A stretch of DNA of 64,000 nt from Amycolatopsis lexingtonensis (GTDB lineage: Bacteria > Actinomycetota > Actinomycetes > Mycobacteriales > Pseudonocardiaceae): assembly GCF_014873755.1 (NCBI RefSeq), contig NZ_JADBEG010000001.1:9398501-9462500 (forward strand), written 5' to 3'. Both the position numbers and the translations under genes were made by a program. The notes under the pieces are model-generated. The model saw only the letters and a program-made list of their open reading frames with translations. It was not told the origin of the DNA and ran no database searches. Positions 8,455-18,018 of this stretch are shown piece after piece; within the stretch, counting starts at the first letter, position 1; every line of letters starts with the position of its first letter.

Positions 8455-10248
8455 CCGGGTCCGGGCTTCTTCGGGACGGCCGTGGCGCTCGAGCAGCCGG
8501 GCGAGCGCCGTGACGACCCGGGCGTGCTGGTTGGCGTCACCGAGCTCTGCCATCGCCGTGGCGGCCACCGTGAGCTCCGCGGTGGCCTCCTCGTCCCGGT
8601 TCAGCTCGAGGAACAGCTCACCGCGCCGCCGGCGGGCGAGGGCCACCCCGCGCGGCAGGGCGATCTCCGTGTGCAGCTCGGCGCTGCGCTCGTACAGCTC
8701 GAGTGCGCGCTCGAAATCGCCTTCGCGCCGGGCCGCGGCGGCGAGCCGGGACACGGCGGTCGCCCGGGTCGGCCCGTGGTTCTCGCGTTCGCCGATCTCG
8801 AGCGCCACGGCGTTGTGGGCGGCCGCCTCGGTGAACCGGCCCAGCTGTTCCAGCGCGTACCCGAGCTGGCTGTGCAGTCGCGCTTCGACCAGCGGCTGAC
8901 CGCACCGCCGGGTCGCGGCGATGCCCACGGCGGTGAGCGCGAGGAAGGGCTCGTAGTCGCGGTTGTAGAGGAAGTACCCCCAGGACGCCTCGCACAGCTG
9001 CCAGACCTCGGTGTCCCAGCCCCGCGCCGCGGCTTCGCGGACCACCGCCCGGATGACCTGCTGGTCGCGGCGCCACCAGTGGATCGCCTGGTCGCGGTCG
9101 GCGAAGGTCGCGGTGGCCTGCCCGGGGAGCGGGGCGAACCGCGGCCGGAACGGGTGGATGAGCTCGTCCGCGGTCACCGCGCGGTCGGTGTACCAGCGGA
9201 CGTACGAGCGCAGTGCCGCCATCCGCTGGGGTTCCGGCGTTTCGCGTTCGCACCGGGCACGGGCGTCTTCGCGGACCACGTCGTGCTGGCTGACGACGTC
9301 GTCGTGCTCACTCAGCAGGTTGGCCTCGACCAGTTCGTCGGTCAGGCCGTCGAGGCTCTCGACCGGGGTGGCGAGGACGTGCGCCAGCGCGTCGAGGGCG
9401 ACGTGCTCGCCGGGCAGCAGACCGCAGAGGCGGTAGAGCTCGGCCGCGGCCGGGGACAAGGAGTCGTACGACGCTTCGAACACCTTTCGCGTGCTTTCCC
9501 CCGCCGGCACGTGGCGGACTTCCCGGGCGAGGCTTCGTTCCGGGCGCGTGCGCAGGCGGGCCCCGACAACCGCGATGCGCAGCGGAAGACCGCCGCAGGC
9601 GCGCAGAAGGTCCGCGGCGGCGGCCGGATCGGCGTCGAGGCGCCCGTGCCCGGCGCGGACGTCGAGCAGGGCGCGGGCGTCCCGGTCGGCCAGCGGTTCG
9701 ACCGGGACGATGTCCGCGCCGTCCAGGCTGAGGCCGCTGAGCTGGGTGCGGCTGGTGACGAGGACGAACGCCGTGGGCGCGGCCGGCAGCAGGGCGCGGA
9801 CCTGCCCCGCGAAGACGACGTTGTCCAGCAGGAGTGCCAGCGAGTGCTCGCTGGTGAAGGCACGGAACAACGCGGCGCGCTGACCGGTCTGGGCGGGGAT
9901 GTCTTCCGCCGGGACCCCGAGCGCGGTGAGGAAGCCGTGGAGCGCGATGTCGGGCGACTCCGGGCTTTCGTCGTCCGACGCGAAACTCGCGTAGAGGACA
10001 CCGTCGGGGAAGGCGTCGCGGCGGGTGGTGAGCCAGTGGACGGCGAGCGCCGTTTTCCCGACTCCGCCGACACCGGTCAAGACGGCGATCCGCGGGTGTT
10101 CACGGCGGTGCCGCCGCAGGGAATCGAGCTGGGCGAGTTCGCGGTCCCGCCCGACCATCCCGGGTGGCGGTGGTGGCAGCTGGATCGGTCTCGGCCGAGC
10201 GGTGTGGTGGTAGCGTGCCGTGCGGCGCTTCTGCCCCGGACGCGTCAT
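8263..10248 (-). CDS. NB-ARC/TPR STAND protein lacking a DNA-binding domain
   Basis: 661 residues. A basic N-terminus (TRPGQKRRTARYHH) leads to a VGRDREL motif, then an NB-ARC ATPase (P-loop GVGGVGKT at 59-66, LALLLDNVV as Walker B) and a C-terminal TPR array. Unlike the other two such regulators here it has no SARP winged helix or activation domain. The ATG at 10248 is chosen for its GGGAGGGGG ribosome site; an upstream in-frame start adds only 26 basic residues. It follows the double-HTH gene by about 90 bases on the same strand, so the HTH protein may supply the DNA binding (inference). A sensor or defence STAND role cannot be excluded. Confidence 0.8.
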   Translation of the reverse strand: MTRPGQKRRTARYHHTARPRPIQLPPPPPGMVGRDRELAQLDSLRRHRREHPRIAVLTGVGGVGKTALAVHWLTTRRDAFPDGVLYASFASDDESPESPDIALHGFLTALGVPAEDIPAQTGQRAALFRAFTSEHSLALLLDNVVFAGQVRALLPAAPTAFVLVTSRTQLSGLSLDGADIVPVEPLADRDARALLDVRAGHGRLDADPAAAADLLRACGGLPLRIAVVGARLRTRPERSLAREVRHVPAGESTRKVFEASYDSLSPAAAELYRLCGLLPGEHVALDALAHVLATPVESLDGLTDELVEANLLSEHDDVVSQHDVVREDARARCERETPEPQRMAALRSYVRWYTDRAVTADELIHPFRPRFAPLPGQATATFADRDQAIHWWRRDQQVIRAVVREAAARGWDTEVWQLCEASWGYFLYNRDYEPFLALTAVGIAATRRCGQPLVEARLHSQLGYALEQLGRFTEAAAHNAVALEIGERENHGPTRATAVSRLAAAARREGDFERALELYERSAELHTEIALPRGVALARRRRGELFLELNRDEEATAELTVAATAMAELGDANQHARVVTALARLLERHGRPEEARTRLLDALEVIRPLDSPFYTAEILAALAELEARHDDLEHAREHRAEARRLYAELGDPRAGELADDG

Positions 10249-10337
10249 GGTCCCCCTCCCCGATGCCCGACCTTCCGGTCTACCGGGTTTGCGGCCGTGG
10301 CGGGAGGGCAGTGTGGGCAGGTACACACCACTGTGTG

Positions 10338-10679
10338 CTATTGCTTTCCCCCACGCGGGCGCATCGGGACGCGGTGGTGTTGCAGCAAGCGATAGATCTT
10401 GCCGTAGGAGACGCCGTGTGCGTCCGCGAGTGCGCGGACGGTTGCGCCGTCTAGGTAATCGGCGATGACTTCGTCGGCGTCGAGCTCACGTTTGATGCCG
10501 CGGCCGGTTTTGGGCAGGTCGGCGCCGTTCTGCCGCAGCAGAACCCCGGTCCAGCTCAGCGAGAGGTGGTAACGGCGGGCGATTTGCGTGACGGTCGCGC
10601 CGTTTTCCCAGTCCCGCACCATCCGGCGATTGCGTTCGCGCCGGACGGCGTCCCGGGCGGGCTTTTCCGGCGTGTCCAT
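10338..10679 (-). CDS. Small protein with two helix-turn-helix motifs
   Basis: 113 residues from ATG 10679 (GGGAG ribosome site five bases upstream). Two HTH units are visible: ENGATVTQIARRYHLSLSWT (about 25-44) and DGATVRALADAHGVSYGKIY (about 77-96). The tail, MRPRGGKQ, resembles an AT-hook. Such proteins occur widely in actinomycetes as small DNA-binding factors. It is probably co-transcribed with the NB-ARC/TPR gene 90 bases downstream. Whether it acts as a regulator or a nucleoid-type protein is unknown. Confidence 0.75.
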   Translation of the reverse strand: MDTPEKPARDAVRRERNRRMVRDWENGATVTQIARRYHLSLSWTGVLLRQNGADLPKTGRGIKRELDADEVIADYLDGATVRALADAHGVSYGKIYRLLQHHRVPMRPRGGKQ

Positions 10680-10881
10680 GCGTGCTCCCGTGACAGTCGC
10701 GTGCGTGGTGCTCGGTTCCCGCGATTGTCCCGCGTACCCGGCCTCGAATCGAGCTGCAACCGAGCGGTTCTCGTGCAGGTGCACGTGTGCTGCGCATGGG
10801 TTCAGTTTCGGCGTCGCAACGCCAGAACGTCGATCGATCAGTCGGGGAATTTCCGGCGACGCTCCACAATGGACTGCGTGA

Positions 10882-10907
10882 GGGCCGGCGGGCGGTGCCG
10901 CCGGCCC
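10882..10907 (-). terminator. Hairpin terminator of the aldo/keto reductase gene
   Basis: A perfect 10-bp stem (GGGCCGGCGG / CCGCCGGCCC) with a 6-base loop, 10 bases beyond the aldo/keto reductase stop. There is no T-run, as is common in actinomycetes. Confidence 0.6.
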
Positions 10908-10917
10908 CCGTTGCCGG

Positions 10918-11985
10918 TTACCAGTTCCGCACGGCCGGTGCGTAGCCCGCCGGCTTGTCGCCCACCTTCAAACCAGGGCTCACGATCCAGTTCTGGTACT
11001 CCGGCGTGAACATCCGGTACACCGACGCCGGTGCCGCCGCGCTCGCCTCGTCCAGGAGCTTCCGCTGCTCCGCCGGGATCTCGAAGTCCAGTGCGGCCAT
11101 GCTCTTGCCCAGCTGTTCCGCACTGCTCGCGCCCACGATCGCCGACGCGATGCCGGGCTGGGTCGCCACCCAGTTGATCGCCACCTGGGCCATCGTCACG
11201 CCCAGCCGGCCCGCCACCTCCTCCAGGGGCTTCAGCAGCTGCCAATCGCGTTCGGTCCACGGGGTGTCCGTGTCGCTGAACCGGCCCGAGCCGCCGTCGC
11301 GGTACTTGCCCGTCAGGAAGCCGCCCGCCAGGGGGCTCCATGCCGTGATGCCGAGGCCCAGCTGCTGCCCCATGGGGACGTGTTCGGTCTCGATCTCGCG
11401 CTGCACCAGGGAATACGGCAGCTGGAGGTTGATCATCGGCGCGAGCGAGTGCGCCTCGGCGTACGTCTGGGCGCGGGCCGCGTACCAGCTCGGGACGTCG
11501 GACAGGCCCGGGTAGCGGATCTTGCCCGCGCGGACGAGGTCGTCGAACGTGCGCACGACCTCCTCCACCGGGGTGAGGCGGTCCCACGTGTGCAGCAGGA
11601 ACACGTCGACGTAGTCGGTGCCCAGCCGGCGCAGGGACGCCTCGAGGGCGCGGATCATGTGCTTGCGCCCGTTGCCGCCCGCGTTGGGGTCGGCCGGGTC
11701 GACGGTGTTGGTGAACTTGGTGGTCAAGACCACCCGGTCGCGGGCGCCCGTTTCGGCGATCAGCTTGCCGAGGATCGTTTCGCTTTCGCCGGCGGTGTAG
11801 AAGTCCGCCGTGTCGACGAAGTTGCCGCCCTCGTCGAGGTACTTGCGGAAGATCGGGCGGACTTCGTCCTCGGTCTTCCCGTAGGCGGCGTGGAACCCGC
11901 CGGTGCCGAAGTTCATCGTGCCGAGGGCGAGCCTGCTGACGCGCAGGCCCGAACGGCCGAGGAGGTAGTACTGGTCGAGAGGCAT
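10918..11985 (-). CDS. Aldo/keto reductase
   Basis: 355 residues, a TIM-barrel NADPH-dependent oxidoreductase. The catalytic tetrad is complete: Asp58 and Tyr63 in VDTADFY, Lys90 in TTKF, His132 in LLHTWD. C-terminal cofactor-binding segments (AWSPLAGGFLTGKY and SAIVGASSAEQL) are present. It reduces aldehydes or ketones to alcohols; the substrate is not predictable. ATG 11985 has AGGAG upstream. The lipoprotein gene lies 75 bases upstream on the same strand and may be co-transcribed. Confidence 0.92.
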   Translation of the reverse strand: MPLDQYYLLGRSGLRVSRLALGTMNFGTGGFHAAYGKTEDEVRPIFRKYLDEGGNFVDTADFYTAGESETILGKLIAETGARDRVVLTTKFTNTVDPADPNAGGNGRKHMIRALEASLRRLGTDYVDVFLLHTWDRLTPVEEVVRTFDDLVRAGKIRYPGLSDVPSWYAARAQTYAEAHSLAPMINLQLPYSLVQREIETEHVPMGQQLGLGITAWSPLAGGFLTGKYRDGGSGRFSDTDTPWTERDWQLLKPLEEVAGRLGVTMAQVAINWVATQPGIASAIVGASSAEQLGKSMAALDFEIPAEQRKLLDEASAAAPASVYRMFTPEYQNWIVSPGLKVGDKPAGYAPAVRNW

Positions 11986-12060
11986 GGAAAGTGCTCCTGT
12001 GACACGGGAAAATCGTTGACCTCTCCACCGTGCTCCGGAGATTTTGGACCCGCAAGTCCA

Positions 12061-12402
12061 CTAGTGGTGGCCGCCACCCGGCGGCACCACGAAGCTCACC
12101 GTCTTGCTGTCGAGCACCTTGTGCGTGGGGTCGGCGAGCCCGATCCAGACCTTGTGCGGGCCCGGCGGCAGCGCCTGGATGATGAGCGGTTCGCCGCTGG
12201 CGTCCGCCCAGTGCCACGGCGCGTCGTCGACGACGAGCGCTGGTGGCGGCTGCGAGGCGAGCGGGACGACCGGCGCCGGGGACCAGCCGGCCGGGGCGGC
12301 GGGCTGTGCGGCCGGGGCCGGGGGCGGTGTCGCGCTCGCCGAACAGGCGGCGGCGAGCGCGACGACGGCGGTCAGGACGGCTCCGCGGATCAAGTGCGTC
12401 AT
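12061..12402 (-). CDS. Small secreted lipoprotein (DUF6130-like)
   Basis: 113 residues with a lipoprotein signal peptide: hydrophobic stretch ending in the lipobox LAAAC, with Cys20 as the lipidated residue. A Pro/Ala-rich linker follows, then a compact domain containing DDAPWHWADASGEPLIIQ and PPGPHKVWIGLADPTHKVLD. I recall this pattern from the DUF6130 family of periplasmic or surface proteins of unknown function; here the region before it is shorter than usual. It lies upstream of the aldo/keto reductase on the same strand. Confidence 0.75.
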   Translation of the reverse strand: MTHLIRGAVLTAVVALAAACSASATPPPAPAAQPAAPAGWSPAPVVPLASQPPPALVVDDAPWHWADASGEPLIIQALPPGPHKVWIGLADPTHKVLDSKTVSFVVPPGGGHH

Positions 12403-12475
12403 GCGTTCGACGCTAGGTTTTCAAGATCTTCTTCGCGTCCGTCGGGCGACGTCGTTGCCGTGCGTCGCCGGGCAG

Positions 12476-12514
12476 GCGCCCCCGATGCGGTGGGGTCGGC
12501 CGCATCGGGGGCGC
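12476..12514 (-). terminator. Strong hairpin terminator of the tannase gene
   Basis: A perfect 15-bp stem (GCGCCCCCGATGCGG and its complement) with a 9-base loop, starting 7 bases beyond the tannase stop. Confidence 0.75.
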
Positions 12515-12520
12515 GTGGAC

Positions 12521-14050
12521 TCAGCGGCAGCGGTAGCTCGCCGCCGTGGCGGGGTCACCGTGGCCGGTGTAGCGCGAAACACGCGGGTACGCGCACAGGT
12601 CGCGGGTCGCCGTGCCGTCCGCGGTCGCCGCCGCGAGCGTCGCCGGGGCCTTGCCGTGCTCGACCCAGTCGACCAGCGCGCCCAGCGGGTTCGACGGCTG
12701 CGGGCCGAGGCCGCCGCCGCAGTGCTCGACGCCTGGCGCCAGGAACAGCCGGTAGAAGTCGTTCACCCGCTGCGAACCGCCCATCGCCCGCTCGACCTGC
12801 TGGCGGTAGTACAGCGTGCCGCCGGGCGGGATGAGCTGGTCGGCCGTGCCGACGTAGGTCAGCAGCTTGCCGCCGGAGCGGCGGAACGCCGACAGGTCAG
12901 GGTTCGCGGTGCCGATGACGCTGTCGTACTCGCGCACCGACTGCCGGAACAGGTCGGTGTACTGCGGGTACGTCAGCTTCGAGGTGTCGAAGCCCGGCTG
13001 CTTCTCCAGGAACGACTGCACCCACAGGACGGCCACGATGAAGCCGGGCGCGGTCAGCGTGCCGTCGGGACCGGGCTGCGTGCCCGCGACCCACGTGTAG
13101 TCCGCGCCCTTCGGGAGCCCGGCCCACAGCTTGCGGCCGTGCTCGTCGGTCGGCCCGGCCCAGATCTTGCGCATGACCTCGGCGTCGGCCGCGGTCACGG
13201 TGAACTCCTTGCCGTCGCAGACGACCTTCTTGCCGATCAGCCGGCGCGGGTCGTAGCCGCACTCGTCCGGGCGGTCGATGATGCCGTTGGTGACGCCGTC
13301 GCGCGCGTCGCACGCCTGGACGGCGGCCTTCTGGAACGCCGAAAGCACGCAGTTGCTGGGGAAGTCGTGTTCGTTGTTCATCACGACCTGCGGCCAGAGC
13401 GTCGCGACCGCGAACTGCGTCCACTGCACGGCCGGGGCGTTCGCGAGGATGCCGTCGAAGTCGTCGGCGTAGTTCTGGGCCTCGGAGTAGCCCTGGCGGC
13501 CGCCGGTCGAGCAGCCGGTCCAGTACGAGTACGTGATCGGCCGCTGGTAGTGGCGTTCCGTGACGGCCTTGCCGACCACGGCCTCTTCGTGCGCCGAACG
13601 GGTGGCGAAGTTCGTCAGCAGGGTCTGGTTCACCTTGCCGCCGGCGGTCAGCGCCCACGAGGTGTCCAGTCCGTTGTCGGACACGCCCGCGTTCGTGGTG
13701 ACCGCGCTGTAGCCGTCCTTGACCGCCTGGACGAACGGCGCGCCGAACTCGCCGGCGGCGTAGGCGCTGCCGCCGAGGGCCTGGAGGCGCCCGGTCCAGC
13801 CGGTCTCGGGCAGCCCGACGACGACCTTGACGTGGTCGCCGCCGTCGTGGGTGAGGGTGACGGTGATCTGGCAGAAGGCGGGCGCGTCGGTCTTGCGCTC
13901 CGCCGTCACCGACTCGATCTTCGCGCCCGGCGGGGCGGGCACCGCGACGGCGGCGCAGGCCGGCACCGCCGATGCCGAGGCGGCCGGTGCGAGCTGCGTG
14001 ACGGTGGTCAGCAGGAGCGGCACGGCGGCCGCGAGGAGTATGCGTCTCAT
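12521..14050 (-). CDS. Secreted tannase / feruloyl esterase family protein
   Basis: 509 residues with a Sec signal peptide (MRRILLAAAVPLLLTTV, then an Ala-rich cleavage region). The mature part belongs to the tannase/feruloyl esterase alpha/beta hydrolases. The nucleophile is Ser181 in GCSTGGRQG, with the family's neighbouring Cys. The later catalytic His is probably in the APGVEHCGGG segment. It hydrolyses esters of phenolic acids from plant material (family knowledge). ATG 14050 has AGAGAG upstream; the longer frame upstream is unlike a signal peptide. It is divergent from the LAL-type regulator, which may control it. Confidence 0.88.
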   Translation of the reverse strand: MRRILLAAAVPLLLTTVTQLAPAASASAVPACAAVAVPAPPGAKIESVTAERKTDAPAFCQITVTLTHDGGDHVKVVVGLPETGWTGRLQALGGSAYAAGEFGAPFVQAVKDGYSAVTTNAGVSDNGLDTSWALTAGGKVNQTLLTNFATRSAHEEAVVGKAVTERHYQRPITYSYWTGCSTGGRQGYSEAQNYADDFDGILANAPAVQWTQFAVATLWPQVVMNNEHDFPSNCVLSAFQKAAVQACDARDGVTNGIIDRPDECGYDPRRLIGKKVVCDGKEFTVTAADAEVMRKIWAGPTDEHGRKLWAGLPKGADYTWVAGTQPGPDGTLTAPGFIVAVLWVQSFLEKQPGFDTSKLTYPQYTDLFRQSVREYDSVIGTANPDLSAFRRSGGKLLTYVGTADQLIPPGGTLYYRQQVERAMGGSQRVNDFYRLFLAPGVEHCGGGLGPQPSNPLGALVDWVEHGKAPATLAAATADGTATRDLCAYPRVSRYTGHGDPATAASYRCR

Positions 14051-14189
14051 CGGTCTCTCTGATCGCTTGCGTCTTTTCCCCGGGAAAGCTAGGCGCGCGG
14101 CCGCCGGCGCCGCGCCCGTCGGGTGACGCTGTCGATGTACGTCACTCGGCTGTGAACTGCGGAAACATGCTTTGGGTAAGGTCGGTTCC

Positions 14190-16886
14190 ATGGTGCTGCG
14201 CGGACGGGAAACCGAGCTGAAGGAGCTGGGCGAGCTCGTCGACGGCCCGGAAGACCGGGCAGGGGTGCTCATCCGCGGTGAAGCGGGCATCGGCAAGTCC
14301 GCGCTGGTGACCGAGACGGCGGCCGCGGCGTCGGTCGCCGGGCTGCGGGTGCTGCGCACGACCGGCGCCGAGGGCGAGCAGAACCTCGCGTACGCCGGGC
14401 TGCACCAGCTGCTGTACCCCGTTCGCGCCGGCGCGGCCGAGCTGCCTGCGCCGCAGCGGGACGCGCTGCGGACGGCGCTGGGGCTGGCGGACGGAACCGA
14501 GCCGAGCGCCTACCTGGTCGGGCTCGCGGCGCTGACGCTGCTGGCCGAGGAGGCCGCGGCGAAGCCGTTGCTGCTGGTCGCGGAGGACGCGCAGTGGCTC
14601 GACCGCGCGAGCGCGGACGTGCTCGCGTTCGTCGCGCGGCGTATCGAAACCGAGCCGATCGTCCTGGTCGCCACGCTCCGCGACGGCGCGGAGTCCCCGC
14701 TGCTCGGCGCGGGCCTGGCGCCGATGCCGCTCGACCGGCTGGCGGCCGACGCGGCGGCGGAGCTGCTGGATTCGGTGGCCCCGCGGCTGGCGCCGGCGGT
14801 CCGGACCCGCCTGCTGGCGGAGGCGGCGGGACTCCCGCTGGCACTGACGGAGCTGCCCGCGGCGGCGGTGGATCTGGACGGGCTGGACCCGGTGCTGCCG
14901 TTGACGGAACGGTTGGAGCGCACGTTCACGGCCCGGGTTTCGGCGTTGCCCGCGGCTACGCAGACGGCGTTGCTGGTGGCGGCGCTGAACGAGACGACTT
15001 CGCTGGCAGAGACCCTCACGGCGGCAGCGATGCTCTTGGAGCTGACCGGCGCCGAACCCGAAATCCTCGCTCCCGCCGTCGAAGCCCGGCTCATCGAGCT
15101 TTCCGCCGACGTTCTCACCTTCCGCCACCCGCTCATGCGGTCCGCCATCCCCGCCGCCGCCAATGCGATCGAGCGGCGCAAAGCCCACCTCGCCCTCGTC
15201 GAAGCACTCCGGGACCAGCCGGACCGGCGCGCCTGGCACCAGGCCGCCGCCACCGCCGGGCCGGATGAAGCCGTTGCCGGGGAGCTCGAGCGCACCGCCG
15301 AGCGGGCGCGGTACCGGGGTGGGGCCGCCGCCGCCATCGCCGCGCTCGAACAGGCCGCACGGCTCAGCTGTGAGGCCGGGCCGCGCGCCGATCGGCTGCT
15401 CAAGGCGGCCGAGCTGGCCGTCGACTCTGGGCGGCGGGAGACCGCCGAACGCCTGGTGCGCGACGCCCGGCCCGCCGACGCCCGGCGCCGGGCCACCGCG
15501 AGCCGGCTGCTAAGCGAGTTCGAAGACGGCGTGCGCGAAGATCCCGCCCGCGTCGCCGAGCTGGCCGGGGTCGCCCGCGCTGTCGCGGCCGACGGGCAGC
15601 ACGACGCCGCCATGCGGATCCTCTGGAGCGCCGCCATGCGCTGCTTCTGGACCGAGCCCGGACCCCAGGCGCGCCAGGCCTTGCTCGACGTCGCCGACCT
15701 GCTTCCCGTCCCGGACGACGACCCGCGGATCGTGGCCGTCACCGCGTACGTCGCTCCCTTCGAGCGTGGCGAAGCCGTCCTGAAGCACCTGCGTGCGCTG
15801 GCCGCCCGCACCGGCGCCGATCCGGAGGTCGACCGGTACCTCGGCAGTGCCGCGCTCCAGGTCGGCGCCTTCGACCTGGCCGCCCGGTTCTCCGCGGCCG
15901 CCGCACCCGGGCTCCGCGCGCAGGGACGGCTCGGGCTGCTGCCGCGCGCGCTCGCCGTGCTCGCGTGGAGCCGCGTCCGGCTCGGGGACCTGGCCGGCGC
16001 CGTGCCGGCCGCGGCGGAGGCGGCCCGGTTCGCGCAGGAGACCGGGCAGCCGTTCATGGGCGGGCTGGCCACCGCCGTCCAGGCCGAGATCGCCGCGCTG
16101 CGCGGTGACCACCGGCAGGCCGGGGCGCTGGCCGCCGAGGCCGAACGCGCCGGGCTCGCCGCCGGGGCACGGCCGGTGCTCGCCACCGTCCAGCTCGCGC
16201 GCGGGCTCACGAACCTGAGCGAGGGCCGTTTCGAAGACGCCTTCGCCGACCTGCGGCGGCTGCTCGATCCCGCCGACCCCGCCTACCAGCTGGCGTTGCG
16301 CGCGTACTGCGTCGCCGAACTGACCGAAGCCGCCGTCCGGGCCGGGCAGACCGACGCGATGCGGGACATCTTGGCCGAGCTGGAGTGCCTCGAAACGCCG
16401 TCGCCCGCGCTGCACGTCGGGCTGCGGTACGCGCGCGCCGTGCTCGACCCGTCCGACGCTCGGTTCGCCGAAGCGCTGCAGGCCGACTTGGCCGGCTGGC
16501 CCGCCGAACGCGGCCGCGTCCACCTGGCGTTCGGCGAGTGGCTGCGGCGGCAGCGGCGGGTCGTCGAATCGCGGACGCACCTGCGCACCGCCCGCGAGAC
16601 GTTCGACGCCCTCGGCATGACGGCCTGGGCCGAGCGGGCCCGGCGCGAGCTGCGCAGCGCGGGCGAGTCGAGCCCGAACCGCGGCCCGGACGCCCGGGAC
16701 AAGCTCACCCCGCACGAGCTGAGCATCGCGCAGCTGGCCGCGGAGGGGCTGACGAACCGGGAGATCGGGCAGCGGCTGTACCTTTCGCACCGGACCGTCG
16801 GCACGCACCTGCACCGGATCTTCCCCAAGCTCGGCGTGAGCTCCCGCGCCGACCTCGCCGGGATGCTGAAGACCCTGGAAGGGTGA
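14190..16886 (+). CDS. LuxR-family LAL regulator (AAA ATPase, TPR-like, LuxR HTH)
   Basis: 898 residues. An N-terminal AAA/STAND ATPase has its P-loop GEAGIGKS at 30-37 and Walker B LLLVAEDAQWLD. The middle is a long helical repeat region. The C-terminal LuxR-type HTH starts at LTPHELSIAQLAAEGLTNRE (about residue 834). This is the large ATP-binding LuxR architecture of MalT-like activators. ATG 14190 is chosen because the protein then starts, as in relatives, with LRGRETEL. It sits between a divergent secreted esterase and a downstream exported hydrolase; either may be a target. Confidence 0.9.
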   Translation: MVLRGRETELKELGELVDGPEDRAGVLIRGEAGIGKSALVTETAAAASVAGLRVLRTTGAEGEQNLAYAGLHQLLYPVRAGAAELPAPQRDALRTALGLADGTEPSAYLVGLAALTLLAEEAAAKPLLLVAEDAQWLDRASADVLAFVARRIETEPIVLVATLRDGAESPLLGAGLAPMPLDRLAADAAAELLDSVAPRLAPAVRTRLLAEAAGLPLALTELPAAAVDLDGLDPVLPLTERLERTFTARVSALPAATQTALLVAALNETTSLAETLTAAAMLLELTGAEPEILAPAVEARLIELSADVLTFRHPLMRSAIPAAANAIERRKAHLALVEALRDQPDRRAWHQAAATAGPDEAVAGELERTAERARYRGGAAAAIAALEQAARLSCEAGPRADRLLKAAELAVDSGRRETAERLVRDARPADARRRATASRLLSEFEDGVREDPARVAELAGVARAVAADGQHDAAMRILWSAAMRCFWTEPGPQARQALLDVADLLPVPDDDPRIVAVTAYVAPFERGEAVLKHLRALAARTGADPEVDRYLGSAALQVGAFDLAARFSAAAAPGLRAQGRLGLLPRALAVLAWSRVRLGDLAGAVPAAAEAARFAQETGQPFMGGLATAVQAEIAALRGDHRQAGALAAEAERAGLAAGARPVLATVQLARGLTNLSEGRFEDAFADLRRLLDPADPAYQLALRAYCVAELTEAAVRAGQTDAMRDILAELECLETPSPALHVGLRYARAVLDPSDARFAEALQADLAGWPAERGRVHLAFGEWLRRQRRVVESRTHLRTARETFDALGMTAWAERARRELRSAGESSPNRGPDARDKLTPHELSIAQLAAEGLTNREIGQRLYLSHRTVGTHLHRIFPKLGVSSRADLAGMLKTLEG

Positions 16887-16978
16887 CTTACACCCGCTGC
16901 GTCACCTGACGGGCGCGAAGTTCACCGGGCACTCCTTAACGTCGTGAAAGTCCCACGGTCTTTCGCACAGGAGTCAAG

Positions 16979-18013
16979 ATGATCAGCAGGAGAAGGTTCG
17001 GGCAGGCGTTCGCGGCCGGGCTCGCGGCGACGTCCTTGGCGGCCTGCTCGTCCCCGGCCGCCCCCGCCGCCCCCGCCGCGGCCACGCCCCCCGACCTGCG
17101 GGCCGGGTCCGGCGAGCACACTTCGCTCGGCGAGGTGAAGCACGCCGACGCCGGGGTGCTGAACATGGCGTACTACGAGTCCGGCCCGGCGACCGGGCAG
17201 CCGGTGGTGCTGCTGCACGGCTGGCCGTACGACCCGTACAGCTACGTCGACGTCGCGCCGATCCTGGCCGCCGCCGGCTACCGGGTGATCATCCCGTTCC
17301 TGCGCGGCTACGGCCCGACGGTGTTCAAGTCCGCGGCGACGGTCCGCAACGGCCAGCAGACGGCCGTGGCGCTCGACGTCGTCGCGCTGCTGGACGCGCT
17401 CAAGATCGACAAGGCCGTCTTCGGCGGCTACGACTGGGGCGGCCGGACCGTCGACATCATCGCCGCGCTGTGGCCGGAGCGCTGCAAGTCGATCGTCGCG
17501 GTGAGCGGGTACATCGTCACCAACCTGGCGGCGAACCAGAAACCCCTGGCGCCGCAAGCGGAACTCGGCTGGTGGTACCAGTACTACTTCGCGACCGAGC
17601 GCGGCCGCGCCGGCTACGCGGCCAACCGCCACGACTTCAACAAGCTGATCTGGAAGACCGCGTCCCCCGCCTGGCACTTCGACGACGCGACGTACGACCG
17701 CAGCGCGGCGGCGTTCGACAACCCCGACCACGTCGCCATCGTCATCCACAACTACCGCTGGCGCCTGAGCCTCGCCCCGGGCGAGCCGCAATACGAGGCG
17801 TACGAACAGAAACTGGCCGCGGGCGCGACCATCGGCGTCCCGTCGATCACGATCGGCAGCGACTTCGACGGCGCGGCCAAGGACGGCGCGGCGTACCGCG
17901 CGAAGTTCACGGGGAAGTACGAACACCGCGTCTTCGACGGCATCGGGCACAACGTGCCGCAGGAAGCGCCGAAACCGTTCGCTCAGGCGATCATGGATGC
18001 CGACCGGATGTGA
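16979..18013 (+). CDS. Exported alpha/beta hydrolase (epoxide hydrolase/dehalogenase-like lipoprotein)
   Basis: 344 residues. The N-terminus has a twin-arginine motif (SRRRFGQ), a hydrophobic stretch and a lipobox LAAC with Cys23, so it is probably a Tat-exported lipoprotein. The fold shows HGWPYDPY (oxyanion region, His80), an Asp nucleophile at 152 in GGYDWGG, and His324 in IGHNVPQE. An Asp nucleophile is typical of epoxide hydrolases and haloalkane dehalogenases rather than esterases. The start has ACAGGAG upstream. It lies 92 bases after the LAL regulator, with a converging gene 5 bases beyond its stop. Confidence 0.88.
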   Translation: MISRRRFGQAFAAGLAATSLAACSSPAAPAAPAAATPPDLRAGSGEHTSLGEVKHADAGVLNMAYYESGPATGQPVVLLHGWPYDPYSYVDVAPILAAAGYRVIIPFLRGYGPTVFKSAATVRNGQQTAVALDVVALLDALKIDKAVFGGYDWGGRTVDIIAALWPERCKSIVAVSGYIVTNLAANQKPLAPQAELGWWYQYYFATERGRAGYAANRHDFNKLIWKTASPAWHFDDATYDRSAAAFDNPDHVAIVIHNYRWRLSLAPGEPQYEAYEQKLAAGATIGVPSITIGSDFDGAAKDGAAYRAKFTGKYEHRVFDGIGHNVPQEAPKPFAQAIMDADRM

Positions 18014-18018
18014 CGCCA

